From Leptospirales bacterium (lineage in GTDB: Bacteria > Spirochaetota > Leptospiria > Leptospirales > Leptonemataceae), in contig JAEUSB010000104.1 in assembly GCA_016788865.1 (NCBI GenBank), forward strand, positions 1 to 64,000: DNA of 64,000 nucleotides, read 5' to 3'. A program made the position numbers and the translations under genes. The stretch's first letter is position 1. The number at the start of each line of letters is the position of its first letter. A model generated the notes under the pieces. The model was given only the letters and a program-made list of their open reading frames with translations. It had not been told where the DNA came from and ran no database searches. Positions 54,177 to 63,044 of this stretch are shown one piece after another.

Positions 54177-56009
54177 CTATTGCCGAAACAGACGGGCGAT
54201 TCTGCGAACAACGCCGTTCTTGATCGCGATGGTTCTCCGCGTCATCTCCTTAAAGAAGACGAATCGCTCCATCAAGTGGTACTTCGCATCAAATACAGTA
54301 ACCCATCCATCGCTGGAAATCGTGTGAAGCCCTTGTGAATACTCCCAGGTCTCGCGGGGTAGAATGTCGTTGAACCAGCGCTCGGTGTAGCTGGTTTTTG
54401 TTAACTCAACAATCTCGTTTAGAATCACACTGCCGCCATAGGTGACTGTGCCGTTCTGGCTGGGACGAATTAGTTTCCCACCAAATTCAAATACATTTCC
54501 GGCCGATCGAGACTTCTTAAACTCCGTCTTAACCGGATTCTGCGGATGCGCTGTCCATGGACCTTCAAGGGATTCTGCGAAATAAAGGTAGAGATTTGTC
54601 TCATCATGGTTTTCTGCATTCGAGACGAACATCCACCATGTTTCATTGTGCATGAACACTGCAGGATCAACTCCGGCAAAATCTTTGATTAGAACGTTGA
54701 CCTCTTTCCATTTGTCGGGAAACGATTGAGCCTCGTAGAGCATCACAGATCGCGACTGATACTGCTCTGGCGTGCAATATATGCCCTTTCCATGGCGTAT
54801 GATTGCAGGATACGACAGGTGATAAGGTCTCTCGATGATGAGTTGTGGTTGGGAAAAATTTACAAGATCGCTTGATTTAACGTAAGCTAGATAACCTCGC
54901 TTTCCGTACTCAAAGAGCTCAAAAAAAATATAAAATTCATGCTCAAACTCTACGAAGAAAGGATCTGCATAGAATTGATGAGCCGGCGGTGTGATCCAAT
55001 GGATGGATGGGTTTGCGGGGGGGAGTAATTCTTGAAATGAACCATTGAGAACTCCAACCGCCCATTTCTCCGGACCAACAGCGGAAAGTCCAAAAAGATG
55101 GTGCCAGAGGCGAGCCAGTCGGTTCCAGTAGAGCCGCAAGAAGTACAGCAACATAACGCCGTTCCCGGGTAAACGGAAAATTGGCGCGTCGCTTCTAGCG
55201 GATCCGTGAAATTCTTTCTGTCCGTTCAGAATTGAAAAGCAGACGTCAGCCGGCCACCGAGCAGTCTTCATGAGGAGCTGGTTGCGATTTTGCGAGTAGG
55301 AGTGTCGGATGGTTTTGAATTCGTCTTTGCAGAGAACTGTTCCATCGTCCAGCTTCTCCGACAGCCGCTGAAGCATGGCCCCGCTTCTATGGTCGTTTCT
55401 GTATATCTCCCAGAACCCTTCCGGACCACCACGGTATTTTAGGTGATCATCATGATGAAACGACCAGACGCCGTATCGAGGCGTATTCAAAATCTCTCCG
55501 CGCAAAATGTTGAAAGCGAATCTAATGATCAGATCAACGTCGTGTCCTTTGATAGTTTCAATGTCTGCAGGGGTGAAATGCTGGGAGTACTTTCCTATGA
55601 GCCTAACTTTGCACCGAATGCTCGGAACATTTTGCAACGCCTCGCGCATGTCCACGCGCTCGTCACACGGTTGCGGAGAAAATCGCCTGCCCAGTTTCCG
55701 ATATAGGATCCAGAGAAAATTCCGATTGAAAAGCCATCCAAGCCTGAGGCGTGAAACTATGGCGGAGAAGATTGTGGAGAATAAGCGGCGTTCGTTAATG
55801 GCCTGACGCAAACGGCTTCGAATGCGGCCCGCACTGGACTCTGGCTCATTGTTCTCCTGGAAAACCCCATCATCAAAGATTAACAGCGCAATCTTTGCGC
55901 CCTCCGTTCTTAGAAGGCGTTCGATCGCATAGCTCTGCCAGGCCGGGAACGTTAGTCCCTGGCACATGATCCCGATGCGGAGTGTCCCATGCGGCGACGA
56001 ATCAGTCAC
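54177..56009 (-). CDS. Formyltransferase-like domain fused to a GH43/GINT1-like propeller
   Basis: A 610-residue two-part protein. Residues about 145-235 resemble the formyltransferase N-terminal fold: GVWSFHHDDHLKYRGGPEGFW, then G-A-M-L-Q-R-L-S-E-K-L-D-D-G-T-V-L. The Asn of the usual N-x-H motif is Ser here (S-F-H). Residues about 315-600 form a beta-propeller with HQFYADPFFVEFEHEFYIFFE, HLSYPAIIRHGKGIYCTPE and DPAVFMHNETWWMFVSN, close in pattern to the five-bladed domain of plant GINT1 transferases and GH43 enzymes. A joint role in N-formyl-sugar addition or sugar-linked transfer is possible, but no activity is shown. Confidence 0.68.
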   Translation of the reverse strand: MTDSSPHGTLRIGIMCQGLTFPAWQSYAIERLLRTEGAKIALLIFDDGVFQENNEPESSAGRIRSRLRQAINERRLFSTIFSAIVSRLRLGWLFNRNFLWILYRKLGRRFSPQPCDERVDMREALQNVPSIRCKVRLIGKYSQHFTPADIETIKGHDVDLIIRFAFNILRGEILNTPRYGVWSFHHDDHLKYRGGPEGFWEIYRNDHRSGAMLQRLSEKLDDGTVLCKDEFKTIRHSYSQNRNQLLMKTARWPADVCFSILNGQKEFHGSARSDAPIFRLPGNGVMLLYFLRLYWNRLARLWHHLFGLSAVGPEKWAVGVLNGSFQELLPPANPSIHWITPPAHQFYADPFFVEFEHEFYIFFELFEYGKRGYLAYVKSSDLVNFSQPQLIIERPYHLSYPAIIRHGKGIYCTPEQYQSRSVMLYEAQSFPDKWKEVNVLIKDFAGVDPAVFMHNETWWMFVSNAENHDETNLYLYFAESLEGPWTAHPQNPVKTEFKKSRSAGNVFEFGGKLIRPSQNGTVTYGGSVILNEIVELTKTSYTERWFNDILPRETWEYSQGLHTISSDGWVTVFDAKYHLMERFVFFKEMTRRTIAIKNGVVRRIARLFRQ

Positions 56010-56026
56010 GCAGCGGGAGCCTCCAG

Positions 56027-57256
56027 TTAGTCCGGCTTGTCGAAAATGTGAACGTTAGGAACGTAGGTAATCCACTTTCCGCCGGCCGCCAGGAATGCGG
56101 ATTCCTTGGCCATAATCTCCTTGCGATGGTTCCACGCAAAAAGCAGCGCATAAGTGGGATACTTTTCAACGAACTTCTCATATGGAAGTACCGGGATATG
56201 CACACCCGGGCTGAGCTTGCCCTGTTTAATGGGAGTTGTGTCCGAGATGAATTCAATCAGATCCGGCCCAATACCACAATAGTTTAGAATCGTTGTGCTC
56301 TTGGACGTGGCCCCATAACCTACAACTCGCCCGCCCTCTGCTTTGATCTTCTTGAGAAGGGCCACAAGCTCTTCGCGAGATTTTTCAATATTCCTCCGCA
56401 ATTGCGCATACGTCTCTTGCTTGTCCAGGCCCAGTTTCTTTTCAATTTCGCGTTGCTTCGCAACCCGATCAGAAACCGGGTAAGCACCTTTGTGCGCGAG
56501 AATGTATCGCATGGATCCTCCATGCGTCTCCTGAGGGATTGCATCAATCACTTCAAGTCCATGTCTGCCAAATAGATTTGATACGGAAGCCACAGAGAAG
56601 AAGAAGACGTGTTCGTCATAGACCTGGTCATAAGATGTCTTTTCTACAATATCACCCAGGTATGGATCTTCAAACGCTAGCACACCTTTAGGACCAAGAA
56701 TCGTCTTGATCCCGGCTGCTACGGAGTGAATATATGGGATATGGCACATAACGTTCGCACAATAGAACGCGTCGGCTTTGCCGTATTTAGCTACCACCTT
56801 TTGGGCAACGGCTTCATCAAAAAACTCAACAATTGTGTTAATTCCCTTTTCCTGAGCAACCTTCGCCACGTTTGCTGAAGGCTCAATGCCCAGGTGACGA
56901 ATCTTTGCCTGTGCAAAATTTTGGAGCATGATTCCATCATTGCTCCCCATCTCCACAACGAACGGATCCGGACTTTTCATGTAGTTCTCGCGGAGGAACT
57001 CATAGAACTTTTGAAAGTGGACAGCCATGAGCTTTGATGTTCCGGAGAAGAATGCATAATTCTCATTGAACATCCGTTCGCGCTCTGGCTGGTCCACCAG
57101 CTGAACCATTTCACAGGATGGACAGTAACCCACGATCATTTCAAAGAAGTACTCGTCTTTGATACGATCCGGAGTTAAGAAACCGTTGGCAATAGGCTGC
57201 TTGCCAAACGAAATAAACGGTTCGTACGAACCCTCACAAATTAGACACTTTGCCAT
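56027..57256 (-). CDS. Sugar C-methyltransferase-type SAM enzyme with N-terminal zinc site
   Basis: A 409-residue protein with three parts. An N-terminal zinc-binding segment (MAKCLICEGSYEPFISFGKQPIAN, then GYCPSCEMVQLV) gives four cysteines. A SAM-dependent methyltransferase core follows (VVEMGSNDGIMLQNFA, then FYCANVMCHIPYIHS). A C-terminal domain (VVGYGATSKSTTILNYCGIG, then FAWNHRKEIMAKE) completes it. This is the architecture of TylCIII/NovU-type C-methyltransferases acting on dTDP-4-keto sugars, so it may install a branch methyl on a deoxysugar here. It lies 9 bases upstream of the epimerase end, typical of the operon. Confidence 0.85.
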   Translation of the reverse strand: MAKCLICEGSYEPFISFGKQPIANGFLTPDRIKDEYFFEMIVGYCPSCEMVQLVDQPERERMFNENYAFFSGTSKLMAVHFQKFYEFLRENYMKSPDPFVVEMGSNDGIMLQNFAQAKIRHLGIEPSANVAKVAQEKGINTIVEFFDEAVAQKVVAKYGKADAFYCANVMCHIPYIHSVAAGIKTILGPKGVLAFEDPYLGDIVEKTSYDQVYDEHVFFFSVASVSNLFGRHGLEVIDAIPQETHGGSMRYILAHKGAYPVSDRVAKQREIEKKLGLDKQETYAQLRRNIEKSREELVALLKKIKAEGGRVVGYGATSKSTTILNYCGIGPDLIEFISDTTPIKQGKLSPGVHIPVLPYEKFVEKYPTYALLFAWNHRKEIMAKESAFLAAGGKWITYVPNVHIFDKPD

Positions 57257-57265
57257 TGCTTTCTC

Positions 57266-58258
57266 CTATTGCTTCCTGTCAGCCAGCCACCACGGATTTT
57301 CCCGCGCCCATTGAACCGTGGAACGAATCCCCGCCTCAGCTGAAGTCGTGGCAGACCATCCCAGTAGTTTCTTTGCTTTTTCGACTGCGGGTACCCTGCG
57401 CAGTATATCTTCATAAACAGAACCGAACTTTTCAGTTGTGTTGAATTGCTCCGCCTGGACGGTATTTCCCGTTGCGTCCAGAATCCACTGCATGACCTGT
57501 CCAATCGTCACTTCTGTGTTGTTGCCAAGATTAAATGTCTGCGCATTTCCTTCCGGCTTTGTTGCAGCCAGTAGAATACCCTGAACAATGTCGTGCACAA
57601 ATGAAAAGCAGCGAGTCTGACTTCCATTGTCATAGAGCAATGGGCGTTCACCGCGCAATGCTTTGTAAACGCTCTGCGAAACCACGAAGATTGGGTTCTG
57701 ACGCGGACCATACACGTTAAACAATCTTACTATGGAGAAAGGCAGGCCAGTTTGTCTGTGAATGGCATGCACCATGTGCTCGCAGACAGCTTTACTTGAA
57801 CTGTAGCTCCATCGATCCACGGATGGAGGACCGAGCACCCGGTCTCCATTTTCGTCCCATGGAACGGCCGGATTTTTTCCGTAAATCTCACTCGTACTTG
57901 CCAGGATAAAACGAGTGCCCGCGTCGCGTGCAAGCTCAAGCAGAACACGAGTTCCGCCAACAATTGTATCAATCAGACCCAGGGGGTCGGCCAGATAATT
58001 CTTGATTCCGACAACGGCAGCCATGTGGTACAAAGCTGTTGCATCTTTCCGGTACCATTTCCTGAGGGCTTCTGTGTTGCGAATATCTCCCTGGGTGTAG
58101 ATCATTCTTGGATGATCCTTGACGTCACGAAGGTTCAACGCCTGATCCAGGGGAGCCATGTCAAACACATGAACTTCATTGGACTCATCGCGCAGCAAAG
58201 CATCGATCAAATGGCTTCCTACAAAGCCAGAGCCACCGGTGATGAGAACTTGATTCAT
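57266..58258 (-). CDS. Extended SDR sugar epimerase/dehydratase
   Basis: A 330-residue NAD-dependent SDR: VLITGGSGFVGSHLIDALL, YHMAAVVGIKNYLADPL, ASTSEIYGKNPAVPW (catalytic Ser/Thr region), YSSSKAVCEHMVHAI (Tyr-x-x-x-Lys), IVRLFNVYGPRQNP and FNLGNNTEVTIGQVMQWI. It resembles UDP-glucuronate decarboxylase or 4-epimerase relatives; the neighbouring UDP-sugar dehydrogenase would provide a UDP-uronic acid substrate, so a decarboxylase or epimerase on that product is a reasonable guess. It overlaps the dehydrogenase gene by 4 bases. Confidence 0.85.
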   Translation of the reverse strand: MNQVLITGGSGFVGSHLIDALLRDESNEVHVFDMAPLDQALNLRDVKDHPRMIYTQGDIRNTEALRKWYRKDATALYHMAAVVGIKNYLADPLGLIDTIVGGTRVLLELARDAGTRFILASTSEIYGKNPAVPWDENGDRVLGPPSVDRWSYSSSKAVCEHMVHAIHRQTGLPFSIVRLFNVYGPRQNPIFVVSQSVYKALRGERPLLYDNGSQTRCFSFVHDIVQGILLAATKPEGNAQTFNLGNNTEVTIGQVMQWILDATGNTVQAEQFNTTEKFGSVYEDILRRVPAVEKAKKLLGWSATTSAEAGIRSTVQWARENPWWLADRKQ

Positions 58259-59577
58259 CCGCGTCCAACTCCCTTGTATTTAAGATTAAGCGCCTTCATT
58301 TGCGCAATTTTCTCGCGCGAAAAGAACATTCTACCATCAAACACTAGAGCGCCAGGAGAAAGCTCGGCAATGCGCGCCATGGATAGTTCCTGGAACTCTT
58401 TGTGCCCGGTTAAGAACGCGACACAATCCATACCGGTGATTGCTTCTTCAATGCTCTTCATTGGAAGTTCCGTCACAGTCTTTGCCCCATCGGCAGAAAC
58501 CCATGGATCGCAAATGGTGAGGTTATAGCCGCGCTTCTGCAAGGCATCGATCACAGGCTTAACAGGCGTAAAACGAACATCACCTGTATTGGTCTTAAAT
58601 GCAATACCGAGCACACCAACCTTGCAATCGCTGGCCTTTTTGCCATTGCTCAAGAGGACGCGATCGATCAGTGAAACAGAAAATTCCGGCAGCCCATCGT
58701 TTACTGTGCGCGATACAACGGGCGTTTGCAAATCCCAGCCAAAGGAAACACCCATGCGATGCACAAACCACGGATCTTTAGTCAGACAATAACCACCAAC
58801 CCCGACTGATGGAGTCAGGATATTTACATGGTGCATTCCCTTGGGAAGAGAATTGGCCGCTTCGATAACTTCTAGAACGTCGATATCGAGACTTTCGCTC
58901 AACTTTGCGAGCTCAGCTGCAAGGGCGATATTCAAGTCGATCCAGAGGTTGTCTGCAAGCTTGGTCAGCTCCGCAGCCCTGGCGCTTTGCACCCGAACCA
59001 CGCGCACCTGAAAGGCGCGCTCGACAAACGTCGCGACACGATCTGTACTTGCCGCGTCCACACCGCCAACAACGATGGGAACAGCAACGAGCTCTTCAAT
59101 TGCTCTGCCCTCAGAAACGCGCTCAGGAGAAAATGCCAGAAAGACCTCTGCCTTCTCTTTCAGAATTGGCCAGACCAATTTTTCCGTTGTGCCGGGTGGA
59201 ACCGTACTCTTAATCAAGAACGTCTGTCCTTTCGAAACATAAGGAACAATCGATTTTGCAGCCGCTGTGATCTGCGCCAAATCCGGCTCACCTTCGTCTG
59301 ACAGAGGAGTTCCAACCATGATGATCACGTACGCGCAATCTTCAATTGCAGAAAGGTCTTGCGTCAGCTTCAGGCGCCCGGCCGCAACGTTCTTTTGGAT
59401 CATTGCCTGGAGACCTGGTTCATTGAAAGGACTGAGTCCGTTGTTTACAGCATCAACGATCCGCTGATCCCTATCAATCCCGACTACCGTTTGACCTTTG
59501 TCGGCCAGTACGGCACCCACAACGGATCCGATATTGCCAAAACCAATTACTGCGACTTTGTTTTCGTTCAAGCTCAT
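58255..59577 (-). CDS. UDP-sugar 6-dehydrogenase (UDP-ManNAc/glucose dehydrogenase family)
   Basis: A 440-residue dehydrogenase: VAVIGFGNIGSVVGAVLADKGQTVVGID, the MVGTPLSDEGEPDL and FLIKSTVPPGTTEKLV blocks, FSPERVSEGRAIEEL, and the active-site segment GVGGYCLTKDPWFV, where the catalytic Cys is present but Tyr replaces the usual His before it. C-terminal LGIAFKTNTGDVRFTPVK completes it. It is paralogous to the WbpA gene at 42195 but clearly different, so the locus probably makes two distinct UDP-uronic acids. Confidence 0.88.
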   Translation of the reverse strand: MSLNENKVAVIGFGNIGSVVGAVLADKGQTVVGIDRDQRIVDAVNNGLSPFNEPGLQAMIQKNVAAGRLKLTQDLSAIEDCAYVIIMVGTPLSDEGEPDLAQITAAAKSIVPYVSKGQTFLIKSTVPPGTTEKLVWPILKEKAEVFLAFSPERVSEGRAIEELVAVPIVVGGVDAASTDRVATFVERAFQVRVVRVQSARAAELTKLADNLWIDLNIALAAELAKLSESLDIDVLEVIEAANSLPKGMHHVNILTPSVGVGGYCLTKDPWFVHRMGVSFGWDLQTPVVSRTVNDGLPEFSVSLIDRVLLSNGKKASDCKVGVLGIAFKTNTGDVRFTPVKPVIDALQKRGYNLTICDPWVSADGAKTVTELPMKSIEEAITGMDCVAFLTGHKEFQELSMARIAELSPGALVFDGRMFFSREKIAQMKALNLKYKGVGRG

Positions 59578-60665
59578 TCGGGAAACCTGTTCATGATTTC
59601 GATTACATGTTTAATGTCTTCTTGAGTGTGAAAAAATGAAATTGGCAAACTCAAGGTGGTACTGTGAATCTCATCCGCAATTGGCGTCTGCAGATGATCA
59701 ATGATACCACGCATGGCCTGTTGCTTAACAGGGCTCACCGGATAGTGAATTTCCGTTTTCACTTCATTCTTCAGCAAATACTCCCGCAATTCATCACGCC
59801 GGGGGTGTCTCACATTGAAAATATGATACACGTCGTGAAACCCGTCTTCTACCACTGGCTTGATAAATGAGTCTTTTAACCCACTAAAATAGAGCCTGGC
59901 GAGAGTTCTTTTGTGATCGTTGATTGCGTTTAGTGATCTGAGTTTGATTGAAAGCAAAGCAGCCTGGACTTCATCGAGACGAGAGTTCCACCCAACAACC
60001 TCGTTATAGTATTTCACGCGCGAGCCATAATTCCGCATTACGGCAATCTTCTGACTGAGATCCGGCTGACTGGTAGTAATCGCACCCGCGTCACCGAGAG
60101 CACCAAGATTCTTGGTTGGGTAGAAACTGAACGCTCCTATATCGCCAAAACTTCCGGCCAATTGGTTTTTGTAACGGGCCCCATGAGCTTGCGCGCAATC
60201 TTCCACTACTCTTAGCCCGTGCTTCTTTGCTGTGGCCAAAATCGGTCCCATGTCGCAGCATTTCCCGTACAGATGAACGACCAGAATGGCTGACGTAGCA
60301 GGTGTTATGCTCTTCTCTATCAGATCCGGATTGATGTTATAGGTACGAAGATCCGGTTCCACGAGAACAGGCACCAAACCATTTCTAACGATAGCGAGAA
60401 TTGTAGCGATGTACGTATTCGAAGGGACGATTACCTGACTTCCTTGCGGCAAATCCAGCGCCGCCAGGCCTAGAACGAGTGCATCGAGCCCGGATGCCAC
60501 GCCGACGCAATGTGATGTATTGCAATACTGGGCGAACTCTGCCTCAAATTTGCTCACAGAGTTTCCAAGTATGTAGTACCCGCGCTTCAGGAATTCACTG
60601 AATGCGGTTTCATACTCGGCCTGAAATGGAGCGTTGGCTTTGGTTAGGTTTTCGTATTCGATCAT
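59574..60665 (-). CDS. fdtB: dTDP-3-keto-sugar aminotransferase, FdtB-like
   Basis: A 363-residue DegT/DnrJ PLP enzyme: HCVGVASGLDALVLGLAALDLPQGSQVIVPSNTYIATILAI, VVEDCAQAHGARY, FSFYPTKNLGALGDAGAITT with the Schiff-base lysine in PTKNLGALGD. Immediately upstream is an FdtA-type 3,4-ketoisomerase, the defining partner for making dTDP-Fuc3N or Qui3N. Which isomer is made cannot be told. The ATG at 60665 is used; a TTG at 60674 adds three residues. It overlaps the downstream dehydrogenase gene by 4 bases. Confidence 0.88.
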   Translation of the reverse strand: MIEYENLTKANAPFQAEYETAFSEFLKRGYYILGNSVSKFEAEFAQYCNTSHCVGVASGLDALVLGLAALDLPQGSQVIVPSNTYIATILAIVRNGLVPVLVEPDLRTYNINPDLIEKSITPATSAILVVHLYGKCCDMGPILATAKKHGLRVVEDCAQAHGARYKNQLAGSFGDIGAFSFYPTKNLGALGDAGAITTSQPDLSQKIAVMRNYGSRVKYYNEVVGWNSRLDEVQAALLSIKLRSLNAINDHKRTLARLYFSGLKDSFIKPVVEDGFHDVYHIFNVRHPRRDELREYLLKNEVKTEIHYPVSPVKQQAMRGIIDHLQTPIADEIHSTTLSLPISFFHTQEDIKHVIEIMNRFPE

Positions 60666-60675
60666 CTGCGGCAAT

Positions 60676-61044
60676 TCAGCGATACGGTTCTGCGATGTAG
60701 TCGTCTGCAGAATATAGCTCAGAAGCCAGACCTAAAAGGACACAGTCCGGGGAAAAGTCTTTTATTTGATGCCAATCTTCGGGTGGAACAATCAGGCATT
60801 TGGACGCATCATCAAGGACAAACTCGTCTTTTTCTTTGCTATTGTCGCAAACAAAACGACAACTCCCCTTGATACTCACAAAAGCTTGGATGGTTTTCTT
60901 GTGTCGATGGCCGCCACGAATATTGTCCGGCGGTACGTCGTAGATGTAATACACACGCTTGAGATCGAACGGGAGGACTTTCTCAATTACTGTGAGCTTA
61001 CCCCTTGTGTCTCCATGTGTTGTTAGCTTGACCCAGTGTGCCAT
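60676..61044 (-). CDS. fdtA: dTDP-4-keto-6-deoxyglucose 3,4-ketoisomerase, FdtA/WxcM-like cupin
   Basis: A 122-residue cupin: HGDTRGKLTVIEKVLPFDLKRVYYIYDVPPDNIRGGHRHKKTIQAFVSIKG with the H-R-H active-site histidines, SCRFVCDN, and CLIVPPEDWHQIKDFSPDCVLLGLASELYSADDYI. This is the FdtA/QdtA family, which moves the keto group of dTDP-4-keto-6-deoxyglucose from C4 to C3, feeding the aminotransferase encoded 10 bases downstream. RmlA and RmlB, which make the substrate, are not in the window. Confidence 0.92.
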   Translation of the reverse strand: MAHWVKLTTHGDTRGKLTVIEKVLPFDLKRVYYIYDVPPDNIRGGHRHKKTIQAFVSIKGSCRFVCDNSKEKDEFVLDDASKCLIVPPEDWHQIKDFSPDCVLLGLASELYSADDYIAEPYR

Positions 61045-61074
61045 ACTTTTTGTCCCCGATTGACTTTAGGAAAT

Positions 61075-62073
61075 TCAACGAATGAATCGACGGATAATCT
61101 TCACCGCTGGATCCATTCGCTCACGATAGAATCTGTACAGCTCTCGATTGAGTGAATCTTTCACCTTACGTCGTAGTTCCAAATCCTGGGGCAGATACTT
61201 GCGAATCATCGATACAAACCCCAGAACGCTAAACGACCAGGTCTTCCCACTGCGCCGCAACACCTCGAAATAGTCCGCGACGAAACGCAGCATCATTTTC
61301 GAACGAATTCGTTCTGTTGCCGGACCCGCACCGGAGGAGACAAGCAGCTGCTCAGAAAGTCCCAGCAATTCCTCTTGCCCCGAAGTGTAGGCAACCAGGT
61401 CTACACTCACGCTTGAGCGAGCGGTCTCATGCGTGCGAAAGAAGACAAGCGGATGCGGTACATAAACAATCTTGCGAGCAGAAGCGGCGCGAAGCGCCAG
61501 CCACAGATCGGAATACGGCGAAAAATTCGCCCGCCCCATCTGTCGCATCCCGCCAATTTCTTGAATGAATTCGCGCTTCCAGACCCCGTACCACGGTTGG
61601 GACGGGCACGTTCCATCAAAGTATTTCTCAAGAAACTCTGCGCCGCTCAGCAGAAGGGGCTTACCAGAAAACGTCGTATAGTTTGAAGGATAAGTGGAGC
61701 CGTGGATAAAATCAAAAAATATGCACTCTGGTTCATGCTCTTCAATTATTCGTTTTGCAATCGCAAGCAAGTCCGGCATGTACATGTCATCATCTGACAG
61801 CCAGATGAAGTATGATCCAGTGGCTGCTTGCATGAGGGCATTCTGGTTGGCAAGTGGTCCAAGATTTTTGTTTCGATTGATAATCTCAAATCGCGGATCA
61901 TCCACAATCCCCAGGTCATCTGCGCTTAACGGACCGGCGACAAAATCGTTCGCAACCGTCGCCGTGAAATCGGATAAGCTCTGCCACCTGCAAGATTGAA
62001 TCGCTTCACGTACCATTGTGAGACGATCGTAGGTCGGAATTCCTATGGAAAAGAATGCTTTCTGGGAGTTCAT
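61075..62073 (-). CDS. Family 2 glycosyltransferase
   Basis: A 332-residue GT-A enzyme: FFSIGIPTYDRLTMVREAIQSC, NRNKNLGPLANQNALMQAATGSYFIWLSDDDMYMPDLL (D-D-D metal motif) and PWYGVWKREFIQEIGG. The C-terminal 100 residues are helical and basic, probably membrane-associated. It overlaps the flippase-like gene stop region by 4 bases. Confidence 0.87.
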   Translation of the reverse strand: MNSQKAFFSIGIPTYDRLTMVREAIQSCRWQSLSDFTATVANDFVAGPLSADDLGIVDDPRFEIINRNKNLGPLANQNALMQAATGSYFIWLSDDDMYMPDLLAIAKRIIEEHEPECIFFDFIHGSTYPSNYTTFSGKPLLLSGAEFLEKYFDGTCPSQPWYGVWKREFIQEIGGMRQMGRANFSPYSDLWLALRAASARKIVYVPHPLVFFRTHETARSSVSVDLVAYTSGQEELLGLSEQLLVSSGAGPATERIRSKMMLRFVADYFEVLRRSGKTWSFSVLGFVSMIRKYLPQDLELRRKVKDSLNRELYRFYRERMDPAVKIIRRFIR

Positions 62074-63044
62074 TGATGATCTGCCTGTGCGTGAAGAAGC
62101 CCCTTGACCTGCTCGCGCAGAACTCCCAGAATTCCAAACGCAATGGCGACTAGCAAATGAACCGAATGCGTGGCGGCTGCAAATCCGAACGCCACGCTTC
62201 TATTCACGTCCCATGTTCCGAGAAGAGAGATCACTACCTGATGGTAGACTCCTATCCCACCTGGTGTGGAGACGATCGCCGTTGCCAGGGTTGTAGAAAG
62301 CATCTGCAAGGGAGCAGCAAACCAGGGAATATTCAGATTAAAAGAAAGCTGCCAGAAGAAGAACATTACCGAGGCGGCACCCCAGGAAAGAACGGAAAAG
62401 GCGATGGCCACAATCAAATCGCCGGTTCGCATTAGCCTCAGACTCGAGGCCACATCCTGCAGAGCCTGACGAAAATATCTAGAAACCCGATTCTCGGGCA
62501 GACGAGCCAGAATCACATCGCGTTTTTCTGGAAATGCAAATGCGAAGAAGAACAGAGCAAAGGCAAGGCCCGTTAAAGTGAAAACGGCCGTGCTCACAGC
62601 CCGCGGAACTTCCATGGCTAAACCAAGAAAAACAATCATGAGCGACAGAATCGCAGCATCAATCGTGCGTTCGATGACCATGGATCCAAGATAGAAATGC
62701 AGGGAACCTCCACCGCGTCTGTGCGCAAGCAACAGCCGTAGAAGTTCTCCACCCCGGAATGGCAGCGCGTTGTTGACAAAATACGCGATCATTATGTGAA
62801 GAAAAGAAACGTTAACCGGCAAATGAGTGCGAGTGCGAAGCAGTGCTGCCCATCGGACTGCGAGACCAAACTTTGCAATGAAGTAGAACAGAACTCCGGC
62901 CGCAAAGTAGCTCCGGTCGGCACCGACGAGCGCATCGCGCACGGTGCTCCAGTCAACTTCACGAACTACAAAGAAAACCGCGACAATCGCAAGAATAACG
63001 CCAAGGACGAATAGGGCTATCCGCAGTCTGCGGCGCTGGATCAT
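62070..63044 (-). CDS. LPG-synthase-type transmembrane protein (UPF0104/AglD-like)
   Basis: A 324-residue polytopic protein with seven or eight hydrophobic segments. The family pattern is visible in FYFIAKFGLAVRWAALLRT, IAYFVNNALPFRGGELLRLLLA, MVIERTIDAAILSLMIVFLG and TALVST-like IVSTPGGIGVYHQVVISLL. Relatives include the membrane part of lysylphosphatidylglycerol synthase and AglD, and some are found in polysaccharide loci, possibly moving or flipping lipid-linked sugars. No catalytic soluble domain is fused. Confidence 0.85.
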   Translation of the reverse strand: MIQRRRLRIALFVLGVILAIVAVFFVVREVDWSTVRDALVGADRSYFAAGVLFYFIAKFGLAVRWAALLRTRTHLPVNVSFLHIMIAYFVNNALPFRGGELLRLLLAHRRGGGSLHFYLGSMVIERTIDAAILSLMIVFLGLAMEVPRAVSTAVFTLTGLAFALFFFAFAFPEKRDVILARLPENRVSRYFRQALQDVASSLRLMRTGDLIVAIAFSVLSWGAASVMFFFWQLSFNLNIPWFAAPLQMLSTTLATAIVSTPGGIGVYHQVVISLLGTWDVNRSVAFGFAAATHSVHLLVAIAFGILGVLREQVKGLLHAQADHQ

